Assembly: GCA_964057225.1 (NCBI GenBank)
Contig: OZ059897.1
Coordinates: 15,376,001-15,440,000 of the forward strand
Source of the DNA: Auanema rhodensis
Taxonomy: Eukaryota > Nematoda > Chromadorea > Rhabditida > Rhabditidae
Direction of reading: 5' to 3'
DNA length: 64,000 bases
Part shown: positions 18,801 through 32,147 of the stretch, in pieces
Numbering within the stretch: position 1 is the first letter of the stretch
Layout of the letters: each line of letters starts with the position of its first letter
Translations under genes and position numbers: made by a program
Notes under the pieces: generated by a model
Seen by the model: the letters and a program-made list of their open reading frames with translations, nothing else
Databases searched by the model: none
Told to the model about the DNA's origin: nothing

Positions 18801-21800
18801 TATGGGAATACGAATGGTCTACAGCGCTTTCCCAAATACTTTTGGCTTATTTTTAGCCAATTTTGACAATAATTCATATATGAGAGCGATTCCATTACAG
18901 ACCAATGATTATTTTTTTCCGTGAAGAAGAATTTAATAAGTTCTGCTTATGAAGAGATGAAAAAGAAATTAAATGATCTATGTTCAAAATTGATCTGATA
19001 GCATCACATGAGCAGCCAAATTCTCGTATTTATTGTGTTATCTACGTGTCTATATTTGGATTATCAATAATAAACCATCTCTCGCTTTTTGGTCGTAAAT
19101 GCCGTTGAGTGAATATGCGTGCGAACAGCGAATATTCTGATTTCGTGGTCATGTGCTTCTTCTATAGACGTAGCGTGGTCACGTGAACACAACGACTAAT
19201 CTGATTATGTTGGTTGACCGAGGTTGTTATACACACATACGCACAAATACGGCGAAAAGCTGAATGGACTTAAGGGGACAGAGATCTATCATCATCAATT
19301 TTTCGTCAGCTTAATGCTTGTTTCTTAACAGCTTCTTGTGTGCCCCCAGCTTTTCCACTTCATCTTGTTCTTCCTGTCTGGGCCTATGTCTCTAATTCTT
19401 CCTTGTTATCACGTTCTTATTTAGTTAACAACTGACCAACGTATATGAGAAAAGCTCGACAACGTGAGTTGAGTGTAGAACTGATGAAATGATGTTTGAG
19501 ACGATTAGCAAGCTGAGACAAGAATGAAAGAAGAAGAAAACGGAGCGAGGGAAAATATAAAGAGAACAGGAATCGAGAAGACGTTGAACAGAGCTTCTTC
19601 TCCACTGACCTAAGACACACAAGAAACACGTCATCATGTTTTCGTCAAAGTTAAAGAAAGAAAATATAAAGAGGGATTGTATGTCTGTCTGTTTGGGTGG
19701 GTCTATGGTGAGGAGAACAGACACTACAGCTGGAGCTCTGACAACTTAGTTTCGAAAGGAGAGGGATACAAGAGAGAGTCAAGTCGATTGATGAGTACCA
19801 TTGTTCATTTGATTTTATGATCTTAGTTGAAACAATCATACATAGGATTGAATGTATATTCTATATATTATGAATATCTATCAATATCTTTTCATAGTTT
19901 CTGTATACAAGAGTCAAGAATGGTAATCTGTTTTGGTCAATAAATTCACATAAATACATTGGTATATGAAACTAGGAAACCTTTTGTTCTCTTTAATAAA
20001 AGGAAAAAAGGCTCACAAAACATAAGCTTTAATAGTTGTTGACCCATTAATTACTCGAACAATCTCTTTATATATTCTCGGTCAATTTTTTCTTTTATTT
20101 CATTTCCTACTTCTATCGTCTATTCTTCAACTTCCTCAACGTCTTTATCTCCTCTATCTTATCTATTATTTCTTCCGATAGTTTGTATATATATATATAT
20201 AATATTAAAATATATTATATATACCTATTACACTTCTATTAATTTCCTATTTTTCTTTTTTTCACACTCTATTAGGAACCCCTGTCTGTACTGTCGGATT
20301 ATTGCTTTCTCTGCTTTTACTCTCTCCTTTTACCTCTCTATCTCTTTTTCTAGATGTTTAGTACTCTCTCAATATACACGTCTATCTCTTTTCCTTCAAA
20401 ACCGTTTGGCCACACAGCGGGGGCACTTAGAGGTCGACTAGACACCGAACCGTGAGCAACACAAAACACAAAAAAAAGAGCCATTTCCGATATGGTTTTC
20501 GGGGGAACCTAGGAAGTTCTTTCCTAGTTAAGACGATTGTTTGTTTTTTTTGCTTTCATTTCAATTGATGTACTTCAAAGTGTATCAAATTTGAAAGAAA
20601 AGCATTTGTTCTCACTGCAATAGATGAAAAATCTACAGAGCCTAAATGGATAAAAGCGGAGGTGAAAAGTAAACTAGGGAGGCATCACGCTTCCAAATAC
20701 ATTTTCAAAAGGCTGATAAACAAGGAAATGAGTTTTTTCTTTTTCTAAGATTAAGCCTAGTCGTTTTATTCAACTTCTTTATCTTGTTTCACTTGTGTCT
20801 CCGAAGAAAAGCCGCAAGATTTCAAGATTCATTCAGAACATCTTGAAAGGATGCATGCTCGTGAACCACACAAATATATATTGTTTTACGTCTGAGCTCC
20901 AAAAAACAAAGAAGGGATGGAAAAAATTCGGAAAAAAAAGTTGGAAAACACAGTTTTAAGAAACAAGCCCAACTAGCAGTTTGTCTGACTGTTCTTCTCT
21001 TCACCACTCTATTTATTCTTTATTTGTTTTGTTTTGTTTGAGTGTTCGAAGGGAGATTCTCGCTGACCAGAACTCTCTGTAGTTCATTCAGCTCTCTATC
21101 AGCATTCAGTTTGACCACATCATCATCTTCATCACTATTCTTCTTCAATTTCATCCCTGTACACCTCTCACTTGCTTTGCTTTCTTTCTCGCTCTCCATC
21201 TCAATCAGTCAGTCTTCTTTCTTCATTTTCCCTCTCATTCTCTGTATCACCTTCTTCTTCTTCTCTTCATCTACTTTCACATCTCGTATAAGCTCTTTCT
21301 TTCTTTCTTAAACACAAAGAAGCTCTTCTGAACATCTAGTCTTTTCCTTCTCTATTTCCATTTTCTTCTTTTCTCGACTTGCTTTTCGTATTTTTCATCT
21401 CTTACTCATTGCATTTCGTTGCTAAGCATAGGATTAAACCTGAGAGGTCTCATTTGATATACCGTAGTCGTCATTATCTTGTTAAGAAAAAAGTGAAAGA
21501 AAAGGTCAGTCATACACATTATATAAGGGTCAGGAGCAGCTAAGCTGATGTAGACAAGATGGAAGACAAGGGGAATGGAGGTCGTGAATTGACGAAAAAA
21601 AATGTTCCATAGGGGTATAGTAGAGAGCTCAATAAATTTTTAAAGGGAACAGCTCAAGATGTAATTTTTAAGTGCACTTACCAGCTTAAGATAGCCATTG
21701 ATGTTCATCTCACGGAAAACTTCGTTCATCCACATCTGACGTACGGAAGCATGAAGAACTTGAACCTCCAAAGTTTCACCGGCTGCTACGGTAGGTGGAA

Positions 21801-22524
21801 GAAGCATCAGAGCATTGCTTTTACCTGAAATACACACAATTTTGAATAAGAAATATGTTTTTTCATTTGAAAGAAGAAATTAAAAAAAAAACTATTAATA
21901 CTTACCTTGCATCTGATCAGCTTCCTTTGTCAACTTGTAAAAGAGGCATTCTTCAAGAACTTGATATTTATGATGAGCAACATCATCGATATCTAAAAGT
22001 AAAAGTTGTTGCCTGTATTTTAATATTTAAATTGAGCTCATTGAGGCAGATTTTCTGACGATATTTGTGAATTAAGTCAACAAAATGTACGAGAATCGGG
22101 GTCATTATGGTCGTTTTCGCTCTGCAATATCGTCTATTCAACCCGTAATTGAGGTCTTAACCATCACATTAAAAAAAAAAACTACAGGTGTCAATATAGT
22201 ATAAAAATAATATATTTCTAATTTAATATGCTAAAATATTAATAAATTGTTATAATTCATTAGAAAGTATAATGGATAAATTATGGAAATCAGCACTATG
22301 AATATGTTATTAGCAATAGAGATGTGATGAACAAGTATCAAGCACCGGAAAGAGCCTCTTCGTATAATTCTACCACAAAAGAAAATCTTACCAGTAATGT
22401 TATTTTTCCAACGACATTCAGAATCATATGCTGATACAGGCAGGAAAGCTTGAAGTGATAGAAGGGCTAAAAAGCTCAATCTCGAAGCCGTGAGAGAGGG
22501 ACAGAGTTGCTGTGATGGTCGCAT
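15899..22524 (-). CDS. Cys-loop ligand-gated ion channel subunit (orphan LGC type)
   Basis: Pentameric ligand-gated channel subunit of the plasma membrane. The ATG at 22522-22524 gives a signal peptide (SFLALLSLQAFLPVSA) followed by YDSECRWKNNITG; a Met at 22557 is an alternative in-frame start. Exons (minus strand, approximate): 22386-22524, 21908-22002, 21683-21825, 18606-18700, 18179-18397, 17827-17913, 17538-17669, 16491-16583, 16317-16430, 16107-16196, 15899-16002. Landmarks: loop D/A region WKDRRLRWDS, LWVPDI, a Cys-loop of C-DIDYTEYPSDKKH-C with the canonical 13 spaced residues, TM1 (LTVPVLVSALLLLIAPFF), TM2 (MFALLLQFMSFQFLADK), TM3 (FYAFTLCITVISLILTVII) and TM4 (ASFITLFIYVIGAIIIAF). 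No vicinal Cys pair is visible in loop C, so it is not an alpha-type nicotinic subunit, and TM1-TM2 lacks both GEK and PAR motifs. The ligand is unknown. A 2.98-kb intron separates exons 3 and 4. Confidence 0.9.
18701..21682 (-). other. Large intron of the channel gene
   Basis: About 3 kb, while most introns here are near 50 bp. It contains a TCACGTGA palindromic E-box at 19179-19186, a long pyrimidine-rich stretch (20080-20400 and 21050-21400) and a region of purines at 19500-19570. It has no exon I can support. It may carry enhancers; that is inference from size only. Confidence 0.5.
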
Positions 22525-25500
22525 CTCTTTCCACTGACCCTCAAACAACCTCATCATGCAGGACAGAGAAAGGGGTGGAGGTGAAGAGAAGAGAGAGGGG
22601 GGGGTGGAGGTTAGGATGACTGTCGATAGAGGTGAGGCAAGCGAAGATTTAAAGAAAGAGTAAGAAATATTGAGAGAAAAAGAGAAAAATGAATGAAATA
22701 TAAAAAGAAATGAAAAGATAACTACATGTGAATAAGGAAAGAAGTTGAATAAGAATTAAACACACAATATATTATAGTTTATATACTCAATTATAACTAT
22801 AATACTATATGTTATATACTATATTACAAGAAAGAAATAAAGAAAGAAAGATACTCATACATATTCATAAATTATTTCTTTTATTTTTGAATGTTAAATA
22901 TTGGCGGTTTTTTTAAAGAATATTTTTAAGATTTTCAGAAATATTTTGAATGTTAAATGTGCGAATTATATTGAAAAACTTTGTATAAAAACACTTTTAT
23001 TGTATTGAAAAAACAAGCATATAACATTATCAGAACTTAAATCTTTCATCTCTCCAGTCAACATTCGAACTCAATTTCAACCTCGTGAACGATTACTTAC
23101 CATAGCCCTGAAAACCATACACTCAATCAATTATTTTGTATCTCACGCTACTCACGTATTCAAAAGATTGAATGACGTGTAATTACGTGAAATTCACTTA
23201 ATGTGTCTGATTCATTTCAGTATACGGACGGCTATGTACGGTTGCTACTTTTTTTTTCATTTTTTTTGCTTTGCTCTTATTACATCCATAACCAAGAGCA
23301 TATGTCGAAGTCATTATAGACATATTTAAGACTATAATAGAAGTAGTATTATAATAGTCGACAAACTAACGCACCTTTTCACCCAAATTCTTACATTTCA
23401 CTCATTTATTGAAACAAATGACGACTATTTCATTCAATATTCACACGATTTTCAACAATTTTGTGAAAATATGATTTTTACGCCAAAGTTACTGATCCAC
23501 AAGTTCACCCAAAATAGGGTGCTTTTTGATATATAACGACGATCATTATAATACTACTAATAGACTCAAGAACGATATACTTTAGGTTGTCCGTTCAAAG
23601 TGGAAAATAGGGAGAGTAAATGTTAGATATAAGGGGAAATAGGGAGGGACAGAGAAAAAAGAAATATAAAAAGGAAATAGTTACTATGATTGGTCACAGT
23701 TGATTATAAGTTCATTCAAAAACAACATCTGTTCAATCTTTTCAAAAGGTTAGACACAAGTAGAACCTTTCTCATTTGATTATTCACATAAGGTCTATGA
23801 AACATGTTCAATTGGACATGCTCTATATGTTAAAATGGATGAAAAGAAATAAATGGAAAAGAGGGGATTAAACAACTGTGTGTATCTTAATAGTTTCCAT
23901 TTCATTTTTACTCTTTTATCCCATTTCTCAGTTAAATTCTTCGTTTCGTCCTTCTAACCTGACTGGATTAAGACCAGCTATTCTGCTCAAATAGAGGCCA
24001 TGATGAACACATTGAAGGTTTATACAAATGCAAATGATTAAATTTTTACAATTGAAAGACATACAATACTTAGAAAAAGAATTTTTTAAAGATTATTCTT
24101 TTAATAATATAAATCAAGAAATCATTTACTATAATAAAATATAAGAATAAGCAGTCAAAAGTCATTGATAATATATTTTTCTTCTAAATTCAATATAAAT
24201 ATAAATTTAAATACGAATATGTTGTTTTATTTTATAGCAAATCTAGTCTAACTTGCTAATAATTGTAAGCAATTTAAATTTATTTATGTTTTAAATATTT
24301 ATTTATAAATTATTATACAATAAAAAAAACATTCTAATATTATATTACTTTGTAATAAATAATTTTCTATTTTTTTCATTCATTTCAAAAATGTAATCAA
24401 AAAGTTTAGTTAACTATAATTATAAATAATTATAATATGTTAAACTAAGTTGCATACATATATAGGTATTGAAGTAGTTTAGATATCTGCCATCAATCAT
24501 GCATGGCATGCTTTACAGCTATCCATATTCTGTTTCTTCTCAATGTTTTCCCTCTCGTTTGCTCTCTCAATTTTCTCAAGTTGAAGTTGTTCCTCTTTTA
24601 TTTTCAGCCCTGTTTCTTTTTTGTATAGTTCTATGTTATATACTTATAGCTGAATTCTTTTATTTAATTTTTTTTCGTATATTTTACCAGCTGCAACAGG
24701 TAACAACTTTTTTTATTTTTGTTTATGAGCACAACAAAAGGAAAATATGCCATTTCTTTTTTTTTATAAAGTTTATCTGTAATGCTTTGTATATTTGTTT
24801 GATTCTTCTTTCAAAAAAAATTTTTTTTTATAATTTATATATTTGGAATATATAGTTATTTTATAATAATAAACATATTGATATATGTATATGTACATGT
24901 TAAAGATCTAACTCGTCAGCTTTATTTTCTTCTTTTTCTAAGCTTCATTAAGTTAAAGAAGCCGAACTAGCTATCTATTTCTATAAGCTTCATGATTCAT
25001 TTAGTTAAAATCTTTTGTTTTCATTTTTTTTAATTAAAACACGTCGTGTACTATCATATATAATGAATGCTTCTTACTAGATGTAACTACTACTTTTCAT
25101 TTTCATTATACTTTCTGTTCATTTTGATATTTGCAAGTAAGATTTTCTTTCTTATTTCTTTTCAATATATGCTTTAAACTACTTTTTATACTTTTATGTA
25201 AAATTATCTAAAGGTGATGCTTCCTATGACGTAAATAATAATTGATAGGAAATGGAAAAAAAAGAAGAAATAATTAAATGCGGAGAGATGATGAAAAAAC
25301 TTGAAAAGGACCGAGAGGGAGATTGAAGGAGGAGTCAATTCAAGAGATTGAAAGGACGGAAGATCGAATGGAAAAAGTAGAAGGATTGAGAGTGGATGGG
25401 AAAATATGTCGTTTTTTCTGTTCCTCCTCCCTTTCTCTTCTTCTGTCCTTCTAAGTCTTCCCGTTTCTCATGCTATGAGTTTGTCTCCATGGAATTCGTG

Positions 25501-27023
25501 GCAAAATCCTCTATCAGCTCTACTCAGACAACTTTAGAAAAAGCAAGCCGACTTACTGAGTCAAGCATGGTGGTCATTTCGTCGATTTTGCTAATGCATG
25601 AAGCTCTGATTCTCGTAGTGTATGTCTGTGGGTGTATTTGGTAGAAGAACAACTTTATAAGAATAGAAGAAAGAAATGAAAGAAGCAAAAGAAGAGAAAA
25701 ATGAAAAGGAAAGAAAGGGAGAAGGGGAAGAGTGAGAAAAAAGAAAAATTGAGAGAGAGAGAGATGAAGAGAGAAAGAGAGAGCGATACTCAAGTGAATG
25801 TGCCATGGAGAGCTGGATGCCGATTTTCAGGGGCGCCATGTTTCGTCTCTTAGCTTTCCCTCACCATTCCTTCTCTCCTCTCTACTCCCGTTAGCTATAT
25901 ATGGAAGAAGGAGCTTCACGTACATTGATTTGTCTGTTGCCTCTCTATGAAGTACGGTGTCTGACTAGTGGTTGGTCCAGCTTCTCTTTGCTCGTTTTCG
26001 TCCACCATCGGGCAAGAGGCGCCATCCTATCGACCCATTTGCTTCTAACTCTCTTCATTCTCTACGTCTTCAATTCAGTTTCCCTCTTTCTCTCTTTTTC
26101 TCTCTCTCTCTCTTCCTATTTCCATTTCATTCCCTCCTCCCTCATTTTTTCTATATCCCCTCTTCCCTTCGTTCTCTCTATCTTTTGCTTCCCCGTATTT
26201 CTCTATGTTTCGGCTTCATTTGCTCTCTCTATGGGCTGCTCACTTTCCATTCTATCCAGTCACACTCTTAGCATGCTAGAAAACTGAATCAGAAACTCAG
26301 ATAGACCTCCCATTATATCCCATATCACTGCTGAGAATATCTCCAAGCTTTTAATTTTTCAATCATCCTTCATGGCTATAACCATTCTCCTTTATTTATC
26401 TTTTTCTGATGTATTTTATTTCTTAGTCTTTAAAGTATTCTTTCTTTTTCTTTTTCTAACTTTGCCATCCTTATATTTTGTTCCAAATATAAAATGTTTT
26501 AAAGAAATTTCACCCAAGTGTTGTCCAGGGACCTCTACTGGACAAAATTGAATTTACTTCAAGAAGAAGCATTCCATTTTCCTATTGCCTAACTATTCTC
26601 AGTCATCACTTTGTCCTTTTAAAAACTGGTATAAACTAGCAAGTTGCGCATGTCAGAAGTTGTAGAACTTTATTTGCTATGTCAATTATTTATAATTAAA
26701 ACCTTTTTTCTTCCATTTATCACATTGCTCACCTTATTGCTCTCAACAAACTTTTATTTTTGATGAAAGAAAATAGTTTTAATATTCCAAACTTCAAGTC
26801 TTTTCCTATCATGACATATATGTATTTATCAAGAAAACTATTATTTTTTTGTTTTCAATGTGAAGCTCCTGAAATTCGGCTCGCTCGCCTATTTTAATCG
26901 GCCTTCAGAGAAAATCTATCCTATTCCTCTCACTTTATCCCTTTCTCGTCTTTATTTTTTGAATTTTCATCGAGAACTTTGAAAAAAATGCTTGTCAAGT
27001 TTAAAATTATGCTAATTAGTTGA

Positions 27024-27035
27024 TTTCACGTGAAA
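27024..27035. promoter_or_regulatory. TTTCACGTGAAA palindromic E-box
   Basis: A 12-bp perfect palindrome around CACGTG, 1.3 kb upstream of the first recognised BTB exon. It fits a bHLH-type dimer site; the target gene is not known. Confidence 0.4.
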
Positions 27036-28027
27036 GGAAATGCATTTGGAGAACTCAAATTGGTTGTGTTTCTCATTGATTCATTTTGTTTCGATTAAAA
27101 TAAAAGAAAAAGAAAAATAAAAAAATGATTTTACCTCATATCTTAACTTTCGATTATTTCCATTCAAATCATCTTTGTTATTAAATCAAAATTATAATCT
27201 CATTTTATGTTTAATCCTTTAAAGTAGGATATATAAGTTGTTTACATCTTGTTGTACCTTCGTTATTTCTTGAATTTTAAAGAAAAAAAAATATCCACAT
27301 CATTACTGTCTTTTTCTCATTTAATCCTTTTTTAATCAAATTTAAGGAAAAAACTAAAAAAACTGGCAAAAATGGGAACAAGCTAAATGGTTTGTAGAAT
27401 CAATCAGTATAAGATTTGGATATGAAACAAATAAATAACAACGTGATTCATTTTCTGATTCAGTATTTCCTGTGAGCTTAATCAGCTTTCTATTGACTTA
27501 GCAAAGCAAAAGTCTGCTTGTTTGAAATCTTTACGATAATTACTGCAAGTATCGGTCAGTGGTCACACTCTCAAACTTGTGCTATCTTCCCCCCAAATTG
27601 GGGAAAACTCTGTCACGCTCAAATCCTTTTCCGCCGAGTTCATGCATTACAATGGTTAAAAAATATTTTTTTCAACTGGATATCCTTATTTTGCTCAATT
27701 ATTTTTCAAAAATAATATATATGAATTGGGAAATAAGAAAAAGAAGAATCAACTTTCAATATTGATGGCTCGAAACAAACCCTCAGCCATTAATATCGCT
27801 CGGAAACTAGGTACTTAGTTTCAACGCCATCAAACAGACATTTTCTGTTTTTTTTTTCTCATTTCTTCCAGCAAGAGTAGTTAGCTTCCTCCTTTTCTAT
27901 TCTTATTCTTCTGTTTCTTCTACTTCATTGATTCCATTGCTATTTTTTTCTTGTGAGATATTCATTTTTGTGTTCCTTGAACTTTTTCTCATACTTATGC
28001 TACGAGACTCGGTTGCTAACCCTCTCT

Positions 28028-28038
28028 CCCCCCCCCCC
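28028..28038 (-). repeat. Poly-C tract (poly-G on the minus strand)
   Basis: Eleven consecutive C residues upstream of the BTB gene in AT-rich DNA. Confidence 0.9.
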
Positions 28039-28349
28039 TCTTTTTGGCTCATTAACATCGTCGTCATTTATATTTTAATTTCCTATTTTCTGTATCTAAT
28101 TAAAAATATTTAAGACCTCTTCTCATTTAGAGTTTATGAAAAGATATATAAGAATTGAAGAAATAGTAATCCTTCTATTTTCTACAAAGAAATTTCATGA
28201 TTTTTTAACATTCTATGCATATATGTAAATGCATGAAAATATATTTCATTCTTTCTTTTTTTAAAAAAAAAAGAAATTTTATATATCAATTTCTATTCAA
28301 ATTATTACTTTTATTATTAAGAAATTATTTATTTTTTTGATATTTTCAG

Positions 28350-31300
28350 CTGTTGGTCTCAGATCGATCTCGAACACCGGTGGAGGGGGGTCAACAGGCA
28401 CCCTCCATCGATGTTTCCATTGACTTTACCAGGCCTGATGGACAGAGAACCAGGTAAAGTAATATTCAATATGCTATGTAGATTCTGAATTGAAATTTTA
28501 AAAAGATATATGTATATATATATTATATATTATACTCACATATGCAACTTTGAAACTTACTTTTTATTAGAATTGTTGATTGAGGGTTAAAGCTCAAGTT
28601 CAAGGTTTAAACAGTGAAACATTTTTTTATTCAAAAAAAAAAATACACATCTAATATTCATATCCATTTAACATTTCAAGTCAAAAATGGTCATTTTCTT
28701 TTTTGCTTATGAACTAAGAATTTGGATAAAAAATTAAAAGATCTCAATGCATATCTAGTAATACTCATTTTCTAAAACTTCTTCAAATTAAAAAAGAAAA
28801 GACTTTACTAAGTTTTGTGTTTTAAAAATTAAAAGTATTCTTTTTTGAGTTATTCCTTTTCTATTTTTACTTTCAACTTTAGCTATTTTTATAGACCATT
28901 ACTTGTGGAAAACAAGCGACTCTATGTAGATGAACATTATATTTCTATATGGTCTCCAGTTCTCAGGTTAGATAAGATTAATATTTATTTTTTATTTAAA
29001 TTATATATATGTGTATGTTAAAAATTATATTATACTTTGGTACGTTCAATGTTTAAGCTTTACTTTTTTATGTTTCGTCAATGTAAGCTGATAAGCTCTC
29101 TATCAATCACATTACTATAATACCCGTTCGTTCATATTCATGTTGCTAAATCATGATTAGATTCATTTTTAAGAAAAATTTCATTAATTAAAGCTGTTTG
29201 TTTTTTAAACATTTGAAATGAAAATTACACAGCTTATGGATGTTCTGGGGAAATAAGTATGTAATTCGAAATTGCTTTGCGAACTACATAAACATCAGTT
29301 AATTACATTGTTTTATTATATTTTCTAATTTTATATTTTAGTAAGTGAAAGAGTAAATTAGCTTAAATGAATGGTTTAAATGGTTTTTATTCAAAAATTG
29401 TCTATGATTTCTGATATAATATGTAAAAGTTTTTTTTTTGGCTTGGCCATCATATTCGAGAAAATTTATATAAGAAACAAAATAGGAAGGAAAAGGAGTA
29501 ATAGAAGAATGTAGATGGGTTGAATATATACATAGGTTGTAAAAGGAAAAAATGTAATCTGAGAAGTTGATCGAAAGAGATGAGAATATTGGAGGGAGAT
29601 AAAATAAGTGAAACTAACAACGATGAACAGATGAAGTGTCAAGACTTTTACATATATGTATATGTACATATATATTCATATTTTTTTTGTTAAAAAAATA
29701 AAAATAAAAAATATATTTTGTAGTTTAAATAGTACAAAATGATTTGTACATCATTTTTTGAATATTGATCAACATTGAAAGAATGAAATTAAAAAATGAA
29801 TAGACATATAAGTTAATTATTCATAAATAATTTTATAATTTCAGAGCTTGGTGTGTAGAATGTCCAGATCGTGAACTGATTTTAGCTAACGTACAATATG
29901 ATCATGTCTTAGAAATGTTAGAATGTATACATCCAACTTATAAAGCAATTGATGATCAATCTGTTCATATTCTTCTTCCTTTAGCTTATGATTATCAGGT
30001 TAGATTATTAATTTTATTTTTTATTGTTTCATAAAAAAATTTTGTTCATTTAGATGGAAGGGTTGCTTCATCGTTGTGAATGTTTTCTTATTACACATAA
30101 TTTGCCTTTTTTGGAAAAAGTATGGATAGCAGATAGGTAATTAGGCAATTGGGAAAAAAAGTAATTATATATTTAATTATATTTAAGGTATAAATTGAAT
30201 AGATTATTAGTTCTCTGTCTGCGTGAAATGCGACCACATAGTAAAGTTGATTTAACGGGTTCACGATATTATGCTCTTAGTGATCGAGTTAAAGTTCTTT
30301 TATTAGAACGTCTTCATGGAGCGCCAGCACCTGAAGTAGGTACCAAAACATATTTTTACAAATATATTTAGATAATATTTATATTTTATTAACTTATTTA
30401 TAGGAAATTCCTGAACCACCTTTGGATATGGAACAATTTCAAAGAGCTACAGACCTACAATTTGCTGTTATTCGAGCCAAAACTGGAAGACAATACTACG
30501 TCAATCCTTATTATATTGCTGCTTGGTCTAACGTCTTTCAAGTATGTTTTGGTTTTGTATCAACTTTATTTTGAAGTTTTTTCTGTGAAAATTCAGATTT
30601 TCTGGTAAACAACCGTTCAATAAGTAATTTTGTCTTAAAAATCATATTTTACGTGAAGAAAATGGGGATAGGGGGAGTACATGAATTATTTTATAATATA
30701 TAATACTAGATAGAAATCATATAATTCATAATATTTCAGATAGTAAATCATTTTCACTTTTTATGTTTTATGTTTTTCTTTTTTTTTCAGGAAAGAGTTT
30801 ATACAACACCGAATGGCTTAGAAGAAATGTTTTGTCCGTGCTCGCATGAAGAACTAAAGGCTTTCCTAATGGCCATTCATCCTCCTCAGCTTCGAATTAA
30901 TGGTAATTTTTATTTTAAGATTTTTTTTGTGGCAAAAAAACATCAACATATGCATAGTGTCGATCGAAATTTTCGTATAAGATATTCGTTTTTATGTTGT
31001 TTTCCAAAATGTTATGGATGGATAATTGTGAATTTTACTTAGAGAGTAAAGTGACAATGTTGTTCGAAACTGAACTTATTTGCATTAAAATTCATGAAGA
31101 AATAGAAAAAGAAATTTATCTAAGAATTTGAATTGAAATTGATAAATAACTAATATTATATCAATAGAATATTATTCATTTTAAGAACAAAATATTGCTC
31201 CTGTTTTAATGTCAGCTTGTAAAATGGAAAGTCCAGCACTTCTGAGGAAATGTGCAACTCTATTGCTCGCACCCCAAACACAGGTAACTTTTACTGTAAA

Positions 31301-31749
31301 CTTTGTGTACAATACAATTTTTCTTTTAGCTATCAGTCTTTGTTCGATTATCTTTGTTGGATCGATGTTTTCTGCATGAAATGATTCCTGCATGTTTAGC
31401 AATGGTTCAACGACCAGAACATCTTTTACAAATGACTCAACAAAGCACTTGTTAGTTTTAAATTATTTTTTGTTTTACTTCAACATGTAATGTTTTAGAT
31501 GATTGTCTTTCAACCAGAGCAAAAGCAGCAATGCTGGATAGATTAACCCAATTAATGCTTAATCCTGGTCAACAACCTCACCATTGCAAGCAGTATATTA
31601 ACATTTTTTCCCAATAAATCGAATTTTATCTTTTTAGATGTAAAGCTTACTCTGCATGTTCTTCAGTCTCTTGGATGTGTCCTCAATGCCGAACACATTC
31701 AAATGATATTAGTCTCATCAGAAATTCGACCAATACCACTCACAGATAA
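28350..31749 (+). CDS. Tandem BTB/POZ-domain protein with Cys-rich C-terminus (5' end unresolved)
   Basis: BTB domains are dimerisation modules, often substrate adaptors for CUL-3 ubiquitin ligases. The first recognised exon (28350-28453) encodes VSDRSRTPVEGG...FTRPDGQRTR and is open at its 5' end, so at least one upstream exon with the start is missing. The next exons (28895-28966, 29845 onward) form BTB 1: RPLLVENKRLYVDEHYISIW, HVLEMLECIHPTY, VHILLPLAYDYQMEGLLHRC. A helical linker follows, then BTB 2: VIRAKTGRQYYVNPYYIAAW, SHEELKAFLMAIHPP, VLMSACKMESPALLRKC. After further helices (CLSTRAKAAMLDRLTQLML) the C-terminus has a Cys cluster with spacing C-x2-C-x5-C-x6-C-x2-C that could bind zinc. 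The stop is at 31747-31749. It has no MATH or Kelch repeat, so it is not a BATH or Kelch protein. I recognise the family but not the orthologue. Confidence 0.85.
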
Positions 31750-32147
31750 AAATTATTTATTAACTATTTGCAATAAAATAAATTATTTATTTAAACAATT
31801 TTTTAATAATATTCAATTTTTCAATGAATATTTGCTTTTCAAGACATTAACACACGCGAAATCGCTGAAGAAAGCCATAGAGAAGATCCAATTAAACTCA
31901 CAAATACGAGCTTTGGATTTCCTCCAAAATGTTCTAATTTCTGTTGAATCCTGAATTTCCTTTTTTTTCTTACTCAATCATGTTCGTTTCATTACACCGA
32001 CTAACTTTTATGGAACTTCCTACTTAGTTTTACTTCTTTATACAATAAATCCTATGTAGTGGAACAAAACTCGATCGTCAAAGAAAACAATTCATCCAGT
32101 CAAATCAACAAATTCAATTTCAAGGTATTGGTAACAAAATTACAAAT
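31750..32147. other. Convergent 3' region of the BTB and RPB5 genes
   Basis: About 400 bp of tail-to-tail 3' UTR sequence, with TTTATT/AATAAA-like words on both strands near 32035-32050. No gene seen. Confidence 0.5.

Larger units (their letters stand above)
22525..28349. other. Large low-complexity intergenic region
   Basis: 5.8 kb between the channel start and the first recognised exon of the BTB gene. It is AT-rich, with strong purine/pyrimidine strand asymmetry: GA-rich at 22560-22720, 25240-25390 and 25640-25790, CT-rich at 26030-26290. All open frames in it are Phe/Ser/Leu low complexity. The missing 5' exon of the BTB gene should lie here; one weak candidate is the ATG near 25901 followed by GAA|GTACGG, which keeps phase, but I cannot confirm it. 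Confidence 0.5.

Noticed and set aside
25901-26287. 128-codon plus-strand frame in the CT-rich block
   Set aside because: Ser/Leu/Phe low complexity produced by the pyrimidine run. Only its first 17 codons, ending at a GTACGG donor, were kept as a weak candidate for the missing BTB exon.
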